A stretch of DNA of 18,724 bases from Gp6-AA40 sp036742665 (GCA_036742665.1 DAINQP010000115.1:1-18724); one strand, 5' to 3'; shown: positions 8,548-16,561, counted from the stretch's first letter. Translations and numbers: made by a program. Notes: generated by a model not told the origin, from the sequence alone.

Positions 8548-9191
8548 TCTTCGGCGCCGGCGACATCGCGCGGCTGGCGCACCACTACTTCACGCATGAC
8601 AGCCCACACGACGTCGCGGCGTTCGTCGTGGATCGTGCGTTTCGCGCGGGCGACACGTTCCAGGGCCTGCCGCTACTCGACGCCGAAGAGGCACCCAATC
8701 GATTTCCACCCAGCGACTACGACATGTTCGTGGCCATGAGCTACGCGAAGATGAACGCGGTGCGAGCCGAGAAATACGCCAGCATGAAGGCGGCGGGATA
8801 CCGGCTGGTCAGCTACGTGAGCTCGCGCTGCAGCTATCTCTCGCAGACGCCGCCTGGTGACAACTGCTTCATCCTCGAGGACAACACGATCCAGCCGTTC
8901 GTCACCATCGGCAACAACGTGACGTTGTGGAGCGGCAATCACATCGGCCACGATGCCACCATCGAGGACCACTGCTTCATCACTTCTCACGTGGTCGTCT
9001 CGGGATACGTGCGCATCGGGACGAGGTCGTTTATCGGCGTCAACGCCACGCTGCGGAATTCGATCACGATTGCGCCGCGCACGCTGATTGGCGCCGGCGC
9101 CATCATCATGAAGGACACCAAGCCGAACGAGGTCTACATGCCGGAGCGCGCCAAACTGTTCGCGAAGTCGAGCGACGAGATCGACCTGTGA
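8532..9191 (+). CDS. NeuD/PglD-like sugar O- or N-acyltransferase
   Basis: The ATG at 8532 gives 219 residues, the normal length for this family. The N-terminal part is a Rossmann-like PglD-type domain beginning LVIFGAGDIARLAHHYF, which in relatives binds the UDP-sugar. From about residue 108 a left-handed beta-helix of hexapeptide repeats follows (NCFILEDNTIQPFVTIGNNV, then IGHDATIEDHCFI, VRIGTRSFIGVNATL, IAPRTLIGAGAIIMKDT). H140 in NHIGHDATIEDH is the likely catalytic base. Enzymes of this type acetylate UDP-amino-sugars or sialic-acid-like sugars using acetyl-CoA. The gene starts inside the preceding methyltransferase gene, and its TGA is nested in the GTGA that starts the next gene, so all are probably one translational unit. 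Confidence 0.9.
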   Translation: MAKLVIFGAGDIARLAHHYFTHDSPHDVAAFVVDRAFRAGDTFQGLPLLDAEEAPNRFPPSDYDMFVAMSYAKMNAVRAEKYASMKAAGYRLVSYVSSRCSYLSQTPPGDNCFILEDNTIQPFVTIGNNVTLWSGNHIGHDATIEDHCFITSHVVVSGYVRIGTRSFIGVNATLRNSITIAPRTLIGAGAIIMKDTKPNEVYMPERAKLFAKSSDEIDL

Positions 9192-10123
9192 GCGCTTCGA
9201 CTCGTCCGGCTCACTCAGGGCCGGGCGGCTGGCGTCGGTTAGGCCTTCTTCCGCTCGACACCTCACGCGCGGCGTGGGCGATCACGCATGCCGCGCTGCC
9301 GGTTGTCGAGCCGCTCGACGCGACGCGGCTTGCGCTGTATCTGAGTCTTCGCGATCGCGACGGCCGCGCACGAGTCGGCCGCTGCATCCTGGTGATGTCG
9401 GAGGCGCCGACACTGGAGCCGCTCGACGCCGCTCCTGTTCTGGACCTCGGCCCGCTCGGCGCATTCGACGACAGCGGCGTCACCACGTCGTCCCTCGTCA
9501 CCGTGGGCGCCGATCGATTCCTCTACTACACAGGCTGGAGCCGCGGCGTAACGGTGCCGTTCTATCTCGCCGCGGGTGTCGCAATGAGCGAGAACGGCGG
9601 ACCGTTCGAGCGGTGGTCGCCCGCGCCGCTGCTCGAACGCAATGCCGTCGATCCGTTTCTCACCGCGTCGCCATTCGTGCTGATTGGACACGGACGCTGG
9701 CGCATGTGGTACGTCTCGGCGACGGAGTGGCGAAACGCGGACTCTGGCCCGAGGCACTACTACCACATCAAATATGCCGAGTCCGCCGACGGCGTCAGCT
9801 GGGTCCGTGACGGCCACGTCGCCCTGGACTACGCTACCCGAGACGAGCACGCCTTCGCCCGTCCGTGGGTCGTGCACGACGCCGATCGATATCGCATGTG
9901 GTTCGCCGTTCGCGGCGAGCGCTATCGCATCGAAATGGCCGAATCGGATGATGGCCTGGCGTGGTCTCGAAGCAACAGGCTCGGACTCACGGCGGGCGTC
10001 GAACCGTGGGAATCGGACATGGTCGAGTATCCGTGCGTCTTCGACTGGAACGGTCGTCGCTACTTGCTTTACAACGGGAACGAGTACGGGGGCAGTGGCG
10101 TGGGAATCGCGGTGCTCGGATAA
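9188..10123 (+). CDS. Beta-propeller glycosidase-like protein (GH43/GH32/GH130-like fold)
   Basis: A GTG at 9188 overlapping the previous stop as GTGA gives 311 residues. The sequence has recurring blade-like units with an aromatic core: RFLYYTGWS (110-118), RWRMWYVSATEW (170-181), RYRMWFAVRG (234-243) and RRYLLYNGNEYGG (290-302). Between them lie acidic and loop segments typical of five-bladed propellers, such as FDDSG (93-97), DPFLTASPFV (155-164) and VEYPCVFDWNG (279-289). No signal peptide is present, so it should be cytoplasmic, unusual for a polysaccharide-degrading hydrolase. Proteins of this type occur inside glycan biosynthesis loci, where they may act on nucleotide- or lipid-linked intermediates, or bind sugar. 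Catalytic acids cannot be assigned from one sequence. The fold call is good and the activity is open. Confidence 0.72.
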   Translation: MSASTRPAHSGPGGWRRLGLLPLDTSRAAWAITHAALPVVEPLDATRLALYLSLRDRDGRARVGRCILVMSEAPTLEPLDAAPVLDLGPLGAFDDSGVTTSSLVTVGADRFLYYTGWSRGVTVPFYLAAGVAMSENGGPFERWSPAPLLERNAVDPFLTASPFVLIGHGRWRMWYVSATEWRNADSGPRHYYHIKYAESADGVSWVRDGHVALDYATRDEHAFARPWVVHDADRYRMWFAVRGERYRIEMAESDDGLAWSRSNRLGLTAGVEPWESDMVEYPCVFDWNGRRYLLYNGNEYGGSGVGIAVLG

Positions 10124-10151
10124 GAGCGCAAAAGATTCTTCAACACGAACC

Positions 10152-11060
10152 ATGAACAAATTGCCAGGCAAAGTGGCGCTCGTGGCTGGAGCCACGCGCG
10201 GCGCGGGGCGCGGGATCGCTATCCAACTCGGGGCGGCCGGTGCGACGGTCTATGTCACCGGACGCACGACGCAGTCTTCATCGTCGGAAATGAATCGCCC
10301 GGAAACGATCGAGGAGACGGCCGCGCTGGTGGATCAGGCGGGCGGCCGTGGCATCGCGGTGCAAGTCGACCATCTGGTGCCGGACCAGGTCTGTGCGCTA
10401 GTCGCGCGTATCGAACGTGAGCAGAACGCGCTGCACATCCTCGTGAACGACATCTTCGGCTTGACCAAGATGGAGTGGAACAAAACTGTGTGGGAGTCCG
10501 ACCTCGACTACGGGCTCCACCTGCTCCGTCTTGGCATCGACACGCACGCCATCACGAGCCACTTCGCGCTCCCGCTGATGATCAGACGCCCGCGTGCGCT
10601 AGTCGTCGAAGTGAACGATGGGACGACCGAGTACAACGCCACGAACTACCGCGTCTCGTTCTTCTACGATCTGGTCAAGACTGCGGTGAATCGCATGGCG
10701 TTCGCGCTGGGGCATGAACTGCGGCCGCACCAGGGCACGGCAGTCGCCGTCACGCCGGGATGGCTCCGCTCGGAAGCGATGCTCGACGCCTACGGCGTGA
10801 CCGAAGCGAACTGGCGAGACGCGACGGCGGTGCAGCCGCACTTCGCGATCTCGGAGACGCCGACGTTCGTCGGCCGCGCTGTCGCCGCGCTCGCCAGTGA
10901 TGCGAACGTGTCGCGCTGGAACGGCCTGTCGCTGTCCAGCGGTCAGCTCGCCAAGGCGTATGGCTTCACGGACGTTGACGGCAGTCAGCCAGACGCCTGG
11001 CGGTATCTCGTCGAAGTGCAGGATGCAGGGAAACCGGCGGATGTGACCGGCTACCGCTGA
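10152..11060 (+). CDS. SDR-family oxidoreductase
   Basis: The ATG at 10152 gives 302 residues. The NAD(P)-binding motif is LVAGATRGAGRGIAIQLG (10-27), with GRTT at 37-40 suggesting preference for NADP. The catalytic Y172-xxx-K176 pair is in FFYDLVKTAVNRMAF, and PGWLRSEAML (202-211) matches the post-active-site loop. The classical catalytic Ser about 13 residues before Tyr is absent; the region reads EVNDGTTEYN, as I recall it does in a sub-group of bacterial SDRs with a similar FYDLVKT block. The N-terminal start was chosen because the Rossmann motif begins directly after it; no Shine-Dalgarno sequence is evident in the 28-base gap after the propeller gene. It may be the last gene of the glycan operon, but a general detoxifying reductase is equally possible. 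Confidence 0.88.
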   Translation: MNKLPGKVALVAGATRGAGRGIAIQLGAAGATVYVTGRTTQSSSSEMNRPETIEETAALVDQAGGRGIAVQVDHLVPDQVCALVARIEREQNALHILVNDIFGLTKMEWNKTVWESDLDYGLHLLRLGIDTHAITSHFALPLMIRRPRALVVEVNDGTTEYNATNYRVSFFYDLVKTAVNRMAFALGHELRPHQGTAVAVTPGWLRSEAMLDAYGVTEANWRDATAVQPHFAISETPTFVGRAVAALASDANVSRWNGLSLSSGQLAKAYGFTDVDGSQPDAWRYLVEVQDAGKPADVTGYR

Positions 11061-11062
11061 TT

Positions 11063-11067
11063 GGAAG
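11063..11067 (+). promoter_or_regulatory. Ribosome binding site deciding the start at 11073
   Basis: GGAAG lies 5 bases before a GTG at 11073. This favours GTG 11073 over the in-frame TTG at 11061, which touches the previous stop codon and has no such site. Confidence 0.45.
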
Positions 11068-11072
11068 TATGC

Positions 11073-12905
11073 GTGACTCTTCATCCGTTCCTCGCGCCTG
11101 AAGAGAGGCCAAACGGATCGCGGAGGCAGGTGCCGTTTCCGGCACATATCGAACTCCTCCGATTCTTCCTCGCCCATCGCGATGCGATCGTCGAGAGATT
11201 ACAAGGCCTGCTCAACGCCCAGCGAAAGCCGATCGAATACCTGCAGAACGGCTCCCTGCTGTCTCGTCACCTCGAGGACTGCTTCTTCATCGGGGTCACC
11301 GAGCACCAGGCGCGCCTGAGAGGTCAATTGGAAGACGCGCATTGGGCCAGCGGATTCAGACCTCGTGAGCTTCCGGGATTGCAAAACGGACTGATCGATC
11401 CGGCGGAGATGATGATGCGCGCCTTCTATTTGTGGCGGCAGACGCGTTGGCCGGGTCGCAATGGTCGAACCCATTACGCGCACACGCTGTTCAACTTGTA
11501 TGTGGTTCGGTGCCTCGAGCTCTTGAGCATGCGCCTCTGGGACGAGGGATCGAGCAGCGCCGGAGTGCGGCTCTCGCAGGTTCAAGGCGTGCTCGACCAG
11601 CTCTGGAAAATTACTCCGGCTCATCAGCCGGTTCTTGTGCGAGATGCGCGATGGCTGATTCAGATGGCGCAGAGTCCCGCGACCGATGATCTCGGGGCCT
11701 ACTTTGATGTCGCCGAGAGAATAGCCGAGAGCCTTTCGCACGAGCACCGGATTGAGATCTACAAAGCCGGCGTTCGAATGACTTCCGCGCATTTACGTTC
11801 ACAGATTCGCTACTACTCCATGAAGACCCGCACCTCCGCCAAGGCTTCGGCGGGCAAGGCTGTGCCTCTCACTGAGGAGAGCCTGGTTCTGAGTACTCGC
11901 GGCTCGAATGCCCTCGATTTCGCCCTGCTGATTCAAGAGCTCGTGCCGCTGCTCGAGGCGTACGAACACGCCGCGCACAGTGAAGATGGTCAGAGGAGGC
12001 TCGAATTGGCAGGGGCGATCTGCCAGGGCATCTCTCCGGATCCAGAGCTCTTTGTGAATCGCGTCGAGTTGTTGGGTGCGTACAGCATGATCGAGCATCT
12101 CTTCATCACGACAGATAGCGATGGGCACGTCGTGTATACGCCCATGGGACGACGCCACGTTCAGTTGCTCCAGGAATACGAAGCACGGATCGGTCGCGTG
12201 TCGAAGCCGCTGTTTGACGACTGTTCACGCTTCCGGCCAGTTGCCGGCGCGTATTCTCCATATGGAGTCCTGTATGGGTTTTCAACTGACCTCATGGAGC
12301 ATATGGCGTTCAAAACCCTACAGCCGGATGCGACGACACGTTTTAGTCTCGAAGATGTCTTCGTCGATGGTGAAGACAGCACCGCCAAGCTCGCCTGGGT
12401 GAGCGGCTGGCGGAAGTTACCGCATCTCAAAGCCGAAGTGGAACGGCAGTTCGAGTACCCCCAACAGTTTGCCGAAGACATTTTCAATCGGATCGAGCAG
12501 GCATTACGCAGACGAGTTTCCGATAGCGGCGAGAACGCTGTTGTTCAGACTGGCCGCTTATTCATTTCGGCCGCGGAGGATCGACAGCCTGATTCGAAGG
12601 CCTCGCTGATTCCGGAGCTTCCGACCCGGTATATCGCATCGTCGGACGTGCAGCTCGTGGCTGCGCACAAGGCTGAGTATTCTGACGAGCCGCATATCTC
12701 GAGCGATCGGCGAGAGGGACGGTGCGTTCTCAGCTACAAGACGCCAGGTGGATGGGTGGCCATTACAAAGGCCATCCTCACTGACGTCTTAGGGGCGGGG
12801 CACGATGTGAAGATTGTTGGGCTGCCTCCTGTGGCCGTTGGCGTGTTGAAGTTGATGTGTCGCAGTCTGGTGATTCTTCCGGAGGACGTTCCTCCGGTAG
12901 GATGA
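11073..12905 (+). CDS. Uncharacterised 610-residue soluble protein
   Basis: I do not recognise this family. The GTG start at 11073 gives 610 residues with no signal peptide, no convincing membrane helix, no zinc-binding Cys/His cluster and no nucleotide-binding loop. The protein looks mostly helical and amphipathic; visible landmarks are an early ELLRFFLAHRDAIVERLQGLL segment, SLLSRHLEDCFFIGV, an NLYVVRCLELLSMRLWDEG helix, a Lys/Ala-rich KTRTSAKASAGKA loop, and YGVLYGFSTDLMEHMAF about two thirds along. Codon use is visibly less GC-biased at third positions than in the glycan genes, with many A/T-ending codons, suggesting a different history. It lies 12 bases after the SDR gene and 4 bases before the secreted pseudoprotease gene, so it is probably co-transcribed with the latter. 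It is a hypothetical protein, real on frame length and spacing. Confidence 0.8.
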   Translation: MTLHPFLAPEERPNGSRRQVPFPAHIELLRFFLAHRDAIVERLQGLLNAQRKPIEYLQNGSLLSRHLEDCFFIGVTEHQARLRGQLEDAHWASGFRPRELPGLQNGLIDPAEMMMRAFYLWRQTRWPGRNGRTHYAHTLFNLYVVRCLELLSMRLWDEGSSSAGVRLSQVQGVLDQLWKITPAHQPVLVRDARWLIQMAQSPATDDLGAYFDVAERIAESLSHEHRIEIYKAGVRMTSAHLRSQIRYYSMKTRTSAKASAGKAVPLTEESLVLSTRGSNALDFALLIQELVPLLEAYEHAAHSEDGQRRLELAGAICQGISPDPELFVNRVELLGAYSMIEHLFITTDSDGHVVYTPMGRRHVQLLQEYEARIGRVSKPLFDDCSRFRPVAGAYSPYGVLYGFSTDLMEHMAFKTLQPDATTRFSLEDVFVDGEDSTAKLAWVSGWRKLPHLKAEVERQFEYPQQFAEDIFNRIEQALRRRVSDSGENAVVQTGRLFISAAEDRQPDSKASLIPELPTRYIASSDVQLVAAHKAEYSDEPHISSDRREGRCVLSYKTPGGWVAITKAILTDVLGAGHDVKIVGLPPVAVGVLKLMCRSLVILPEDVPPVG

Positions 12906-12909
12906 GGAC

Positions 12910-14490
12910 ATGGGCCGCGTGTTTGTCCTCGCGATTCTGGCCGTCGCCGCGCCGATTGCGCTCGCGGGCCAGACGCCCGTTGAGCTTCACATCCGAGCCG
13001 TCGTGACCGGTGCAACGGGACGGGCCACACCGGTTGCGCGTCACGCGTTGATCATCAGTGACAATCCCCCAACGAAGGAGGCGCGGCGAATCCTCACGGG
13101 CTTCGATGGCACGGCCAACGTGAGGCTGAGCCCCGGCAACTACACAGTCGAATCAGACCAGCCTCTCGTGTTTCAGGGAAAGGCGTATCACTGGAGGCAG
13201 ACCCTGGACATCGTCGCCGGCCGCGACTCGGCCCTCGAACTGACGCTCGCCAACGCAGTAGACGAGCCGATCCCGCCGGGAACGACAAACGCAGACACGC
13301 CGCCTCCAACCGACACCTCGCTCCTGCTACGGCAGTGGCTCGACAGCGTCGTTGCCGTGTGGACTCCGACTGCACACGGGTCAGGATTCCTGGTTGACGC
13401 AACCGGGCTCATCGCAACGAATCAGCGAATCCTCGGTGACGCAACGTCGGTCGAAGTGCAGCTCTCGCCCTCAATCAAAGTGGCGGGGACCCTCGTCCAA
13501 GCCGATCGTGAGCGCGACATCGCGCTCGTCCGAATCAACCCCACGGTCATCGCGTCGATCAGACCTGTGCCGCTTGGATGCCCGCGCAGCACCACACCAC
13601 CCGTCGCGCGCGGGCAGGAGATCTTTGTGCTTGCGGCACCGCTACGTCAGGAGAAGGGCTGGACTCCTGGAACAGTGAGCCGCGTCGACTCGCGTACCAT
13701 TGCGGCTGACATTTCTCTCGCCACGGGCGGGATGGGCGGGCCAGTGTTCAACGCGTCGGGCGACCTCGTGGGACTCAGCGCTCTCCCGAACGAACGCGAT
13801 GAGCCGAGGCGGGGCGCTGCGCGTGTCGTTCGCATCGATGGTGCGTGCGACCTCGTTGTGGCGGCGGCAACGAAGGTGAAGGATGCGTCCGCTCCAAGTG
13901 CGACCCACCTTCCCGTGGAGCCGACGGAGCCTGCCCCCATTGACACATTCAAAGATGCCCTCAAGCGTCGCGCAGGCAGCCTGCTGCCGTATCAAATGGC
14001 GGCGTCCGAGTTCGACGTTGCCTTCATCACGCCGGTGCTCAATTTTGCCGCGCACTCTCAGCCGAATCAGAATTTCAGCAACTGGTCCGAGTACGTCGCC
14101 GACATCCCGCCGGTGCTGTTCGTCCGCGTGACGCCGAAGATGGCGGAGAACTTCTGGGCGAAAGTGGCGCGGGGCGCCGCGTACACACAGGGAATGGCCC
14201 TGCCAGCGCTCAAGCAGATGAAGTCAGGCTTCGAGCGGCTGCAGGCCTTCTGCGGTCGCACGGAAGTGACGCCGATTCATCCCTTCGAACTCGAACTGCG
14301 TGTCTCCGAGACGGACGCCGTCCACGAAGGTTTTTACGTGTTCGATCCGACAGCATTGGGACCAGACTGTGGCACGGTGACGCTTGTGCTGTATTCGGAG
14401 AAGGAGCCCACGAAAGCAGATACGCGGGTCATCGATCCCAATATTCTTCAGCAGATCTGGCGGGACTTCGATCTCGGCGGAAAGCGCTAG
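12910..14490 (+). CDS. Secreted trypsin-like (S1C) pseudoprotease with extra N- and C-terminal domains
   Basis: The ATG at 12910, just after GAGGA, begins a Sec signal peptide (VFVLAILAVAAPIALAGQ), so the 526-residue protein is exported. Residues 22-115 look like a carboxypeptidase-regulatory-type beta-sandwich (HALIISDNPPT, GFDGTANVRLSPGNYTVES). After a Pro/Thr linker, residues 140-320 follow the HtrA/trypsin-like pattern: SVVAVWTPTAHGSGFLVDATG, LIATNQRILG, DRERDIALVRI, GWTPGTVSRV and GGMGGPVFNASGDLVGL. In active HtrA enzymes the second block reads TNxHV and the fifth GNSGGP. Here the His position is R173 and the Ser position is M275, while D203 remains. It should therefore bind rather than cut. 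A Pro-rich linker leads to a C-terminal domain (about 345-526) that I do not recognise. It forms an operon with the preceding orphan gene. Confidence 0.85.
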   Translation: MGRVFVLAILAVAAPIALAGQTPVELHIRAVVTGATGRATPVARHALIISDNPPTKEARRILTGFDGTANVRLSPGNYTVESDQPLVFQGKAYHWRQTLDIVAGRDSALELTLANAVDEPIPPGTTNADTPPPTDTSLLLRQWLDSVVAVWTPTAHGSGFLVDATGLIATNQRILGDATSVEVQLSPSIKVAGTLVQADRERDIALVRINPTVIASIRPVPLGCPRSTTPPVARGQEIFVLAAPLRQEKGWTPGTVSRVDSRTIAADISLATGGMGGPVFNASGDLVGLSALPNERDEPRRGAARVVRIDGACDLVVAAATKVKDASAPSATHLPVEPTEPAPIDTFKDALKRRAGSLLPYQMAASEFDVAFITPVLNFAAHSQPNQNFSNWSEYVADIPPVLFVRVTPKMAENFWAKVARGAAYTQGMALPALKQMKSGFERLQAFCGRTEVTPIHPFELELRVSETDAVHEGFYVFDPTALGPDCGTVTLVLYSEKEPTKADTRVIDPNILQQIWRDFDLGGKR

Positions 14491-14515
14491 ACGCGTTACT
14501 GGAGAATCTCGCGTC
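14490..14515. terminator. Possible bidirectional terminator between convergent genes
   Basis: GACGCG at 14490-14495 pairs with CGCGTC at 14510-14515 to give a 6-bp GC-rich stem with a 14-base loop. It lies in the 26-base gap between two convergent stop codons, where a shared terminator is expected. There is no T-tract on either side and the loop is long, so the call is weak. Confidence 0.3.
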
Positions 14516-14516
14516 A

Positions 14517-15716
14517 CTAGTTCTGTGACGTCTGCTTCGAATAATCGATGAACCCCTGTTCCTTGCACTTGTCTTCGATATAGGGTGCGTCGGCTGGCAT
14601 CACCGGTGCGTCTCGCCCGGTGGCCTTGCTTTTCAGGTAGAGCGGGTCCTCGACCTCCCACTCGCGCACAAGCTGAAAGGTCTTCGGATCCAGCGTGAAG
14701 CGCTCGACGACGTGCATCTGATCGCTGTGGCGGATCGCCCCGCTCAGCACACCCGGCAGGAAGGCAATGGTGTCGATGACGAGCGTGTCGCCTTCCCAAC
14801 GGCCGGTGGAATGACCCGCGCGCGTGAGCTTCACATTCGCCGGATGTTGTTTCTGGTTCATGTGGACCGTCCGCTTCAGATTCATCTGGCCGTACTCGAT
14901 GACGATCGTGTCCCGGTTCTGCGTGATCCGGTTGACCGGGCCGTCAAATGTCCAGTCGAAGATGATGCTCGTGGTCTCGCACCTGAAGCGAGGGTTGTCC
15001 TGCCGGGTAAACGCAGCAGCCTCCTTTTCACCACGTTCGGTGACCTCGGTGCCGCCATAGGTTCGAGGGCCTGCCGCGCCACGTCCGCGAGCGCCCGCCG
15101 CAGGCGCTGCAAGGCCACCCGCCCGTGCCTCACGCTGCCCTACCTCTGGTGGCTGCTCAGGGAGCGCGCTGAGACGCACCATACCGCCGCCGACGCCACG
15201 CGGATTCGCCATGACCGTCTGTTCTGGCGCCCATTCGCCGGTGATGTTCGGCTCGCCGCTCGGCCGCCGTGCCGGCCGGTTCAGATTCGCTGGTTTGATG
15301 GGGCCGCGTACTTCCTTCACCTCGCCGGTAGGCGCCTTGACGTACTGCCCGTAGCGGTCCATCCGCGAGCCGTTCGCGAACACGATCGTCTGCAGATAGC
15401 ACGACGCCACATCCGCGCGATCCGGCGAGGCGGTGATGTCGACCTTGTCGCCTGACTTGAACAACTCGGGGGACCACCCGGAGCGTCGCAGCACATGCGC
15501 CGAGCGCATCTCGCAGCGGTGCTTCATCACCTTGCCGTCGGCCTCGGTGGTCTCGAAGTACAACCACCCGTGCGGATTCAGCAACTCGATCTTGGTCAGC
15601 CTGGCAGCAGTGAACGACACGGTCTTGCTCAATTCGAATGTGCCGGGGCCGTGATGCGCGAACGCCGGCGCCGCGATTGCCATGGCTGCCGCACACAACA
15701 AGATCGATCGACGCAT
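14517..15716 (-). CDS. Secreted two-domain protein: DUF6152-like plus C-terminal WEGDTLV domain
   Basis: The ATG at 15716 is preceded by AGGAGG and gives 399 residues; a longer start at 15737 would place the ribosome site inside the coding sequence. A signal peptide (MRRSILLCAAAMAIAAPAFA) ends before HHGPGTFE, the mature N-terminus typical of DUF6152 proteins. Residues 21-130 are the DUF6152-like domain, including IELLNPHGWLYFE. After a Pro/Arg/Gly/Ala-rich linker (about 140-215), residues 220-399 form a second domain with the motif GHSTGRWEGDTLVIDT (301-316) and a C-terminal Cys (C384). The same second domain occurs alone in the gene just upstream (15741-16553), and the first domain alone in the gene before that (16574-16954). 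The function is unknown; location is periplasmic or outer. It is the last gene of a three-gene operon. Confidence 0.85.
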   Translation of the reverse strand: MRRSILLCAAAMAIAAPAFAHHGPGTFELSKTVSFTAARLTKIELLNPHGWLYFETTEADGKVMKHRCEMRSAHVLRRSGWSPELFKSGDKVDITASPDRADVASCYLQTIVFANGSRMDRYGQYVKAPTGEVKEVRGPIKPANLNRPARRPSGEPNITGEWAPEQTVMANPRGVGGGMVRLSALPEQPPEVGQREARAGGLAAPAAGARGRGAAGPRTYGGTEVTERGEKEAAAFTRQDNPRFRCETTSIIFDWTFDGPVNRITQNRDTIVIEYGQMNLKRTVHMNQKQHPANVKLTRAGHSTGRWEGDTLVIDTIAFLPGVLSGAIRHSDQMHVVERFTLDPKTFQLVREWEVEDPLYLKSKATGRDAPVMPADAPYIEDKCKEQGFIDYSKQTSQN

Positions 15717-15720
15717 CTGT

Positions 15721-15726
15721 CCTCCT
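15721..15726 (-). promoter_or_regulatory. Ribosome binding site deciding the start at 15716
   Basis: The minus strand reads AGGAGG four bases before the ATG at 15716, within a longer purine-rich run (GAGGAAGAGGAGG). An in-frame GTG at 15737 would turn this run into codons, so the ATG at the signal peptide is the better start. Confidence 0.75.
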
Positions 15727-15740
15727 CTTCCTCTCACGGC

Positions 15741-16553
15741 CTACTTCGCGGACGCCAATCCCTCCGCGCACGAGAACTCACGCAGCTCGTCGTTCGGCGC
15801 GGACACCTTGCGATACGTGCGAACCGAGGTGAAGGGTTCGAGCAGCGCTCTCGGATCCACGACCGTGATCCGATCCTCGAGGATGCCAGGCGACGTGAAC
15901 CTGATGCGCTCGCGCACGGTGAACTGATCACTGTGCGGCGAGAACGTGTCGAACAGCGCGTCCTCGCGAATGGCCACGGTGTGGACGACGAGCGTGTCCC
16001 CTTCCCAATGGCCAGTGGAATAGCCGGCGAACGTCGGATCGTCGAGGACTTTCTGCGACGGCTTGCGGCCGTCGAGAAAAATCCGGCGATACACGTCGTT
16101 GAGCTCGCCGTACATGGTGACTTTGTCTTTGGTGTGCTGGACTTCCATGCCGTAGGTCATCGACATCATATTGGGCATGCCCGCAGAGAGACACCTGGCG
16201 TTCGGATCGAATTCATCCGATCCGGCCATGCGCGACTTCCGAATGACTTCCCATTTGGCCAAGTACTCAGGCGTCAGCTTCGGCGCGTTTTCTGGCCGGC
16301 CCGCACGTCCATCAAGAACCAATACGGGTCGCGGCGGCGGCACGGCCCCGCTGCGAGTCGCCGTCGCCGGCGGCGGCACCGCGGCCGGCTGAGCCGCCGT
16401 TGCGCGGCCGCGTCCCGCCTGGCCAAACGGGTCGATCGGAGAGTACACACCTGTGAAGTCCGGCGGCGGCGGCCCTTGCGCGCGAAGCGATGTCGTCGCT
16501 ACGAAGAGCAGGCACAGGAGCGCCGAAGAAAACACAGCGACGGTCTTCGACAT
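15741..16553 (-). CDS. Secreted protein with WEGDTLV domain
   Basis: The ATG at 16553 follows TGAGGA by 8 bases and begins a signal peptide (VAVFSSALLCLLFVATTSLRAQ), giving 270 residues. A short FTGVYSPIDPFG segment is followed by an Ala/Pro/Arg-rich stretch (48-92) and a beta-rich domain with CLSAGMPNMM (121-130), a YRRIFLDGR strand pair and the motif GYSTGHWEGDTLVVHT (177-192), then RERIRFTSPGILEDRITVVDP. This domain is common in Acidobacteriota and Proteobacteria secreted proteins of unknown function. It has two Cys in the mature part (C121 and C262) that could form a disulfide. The gene starts 20 bases after the DUF6152 gene and ends 24 bases before the two-domain gene, so the three are an operon. 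Confidence 0.85.
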   Translation of the reverse strand: MSKTVAVFSSALLCLLFVATTSLRAQGPPPPDFTGVYSPIDPFGQAGRGRATAAQPAAVPPPATATRSGAVPPPRPVLVLDGRAGRPENAPKLTPEYLAKWEVIRKSRMAGSDEFDPNARCLSAGMPNMMSMTYGMEVQHTKDKVTMYGELNDVYRRIFLDGRKPSQKVLDDPTFAGYSTGHWEGDTLVVHTVAIREDALFDTFSPHSDQFTVRERIRFTSPGILEDRITVVDPRALLEPFTSVRTYRKVSAPNDELREFSCAEGLASAK

Positions 16554-16561
16554 GATGTTTT

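Noticed and set aside
9263..10195. 310-residue minus-strand open frame
   Set aside because: Antisense to the propeller gene, which has repeated blade motifs and a coupled start; the antisense product shows no domain.
11061..11072. TTG start for the orphan gene
   Set aside because: The GTG at 11073 has GGAAG at proper spacing, while the TTG directly follows the previous stop without a site of its own.
16300..16460. GGCGGC-rich stretch as a repeat element
   Set aside because: It encodes the Pro/Ala-rich linker of a secreted protein and has no regular unit length.
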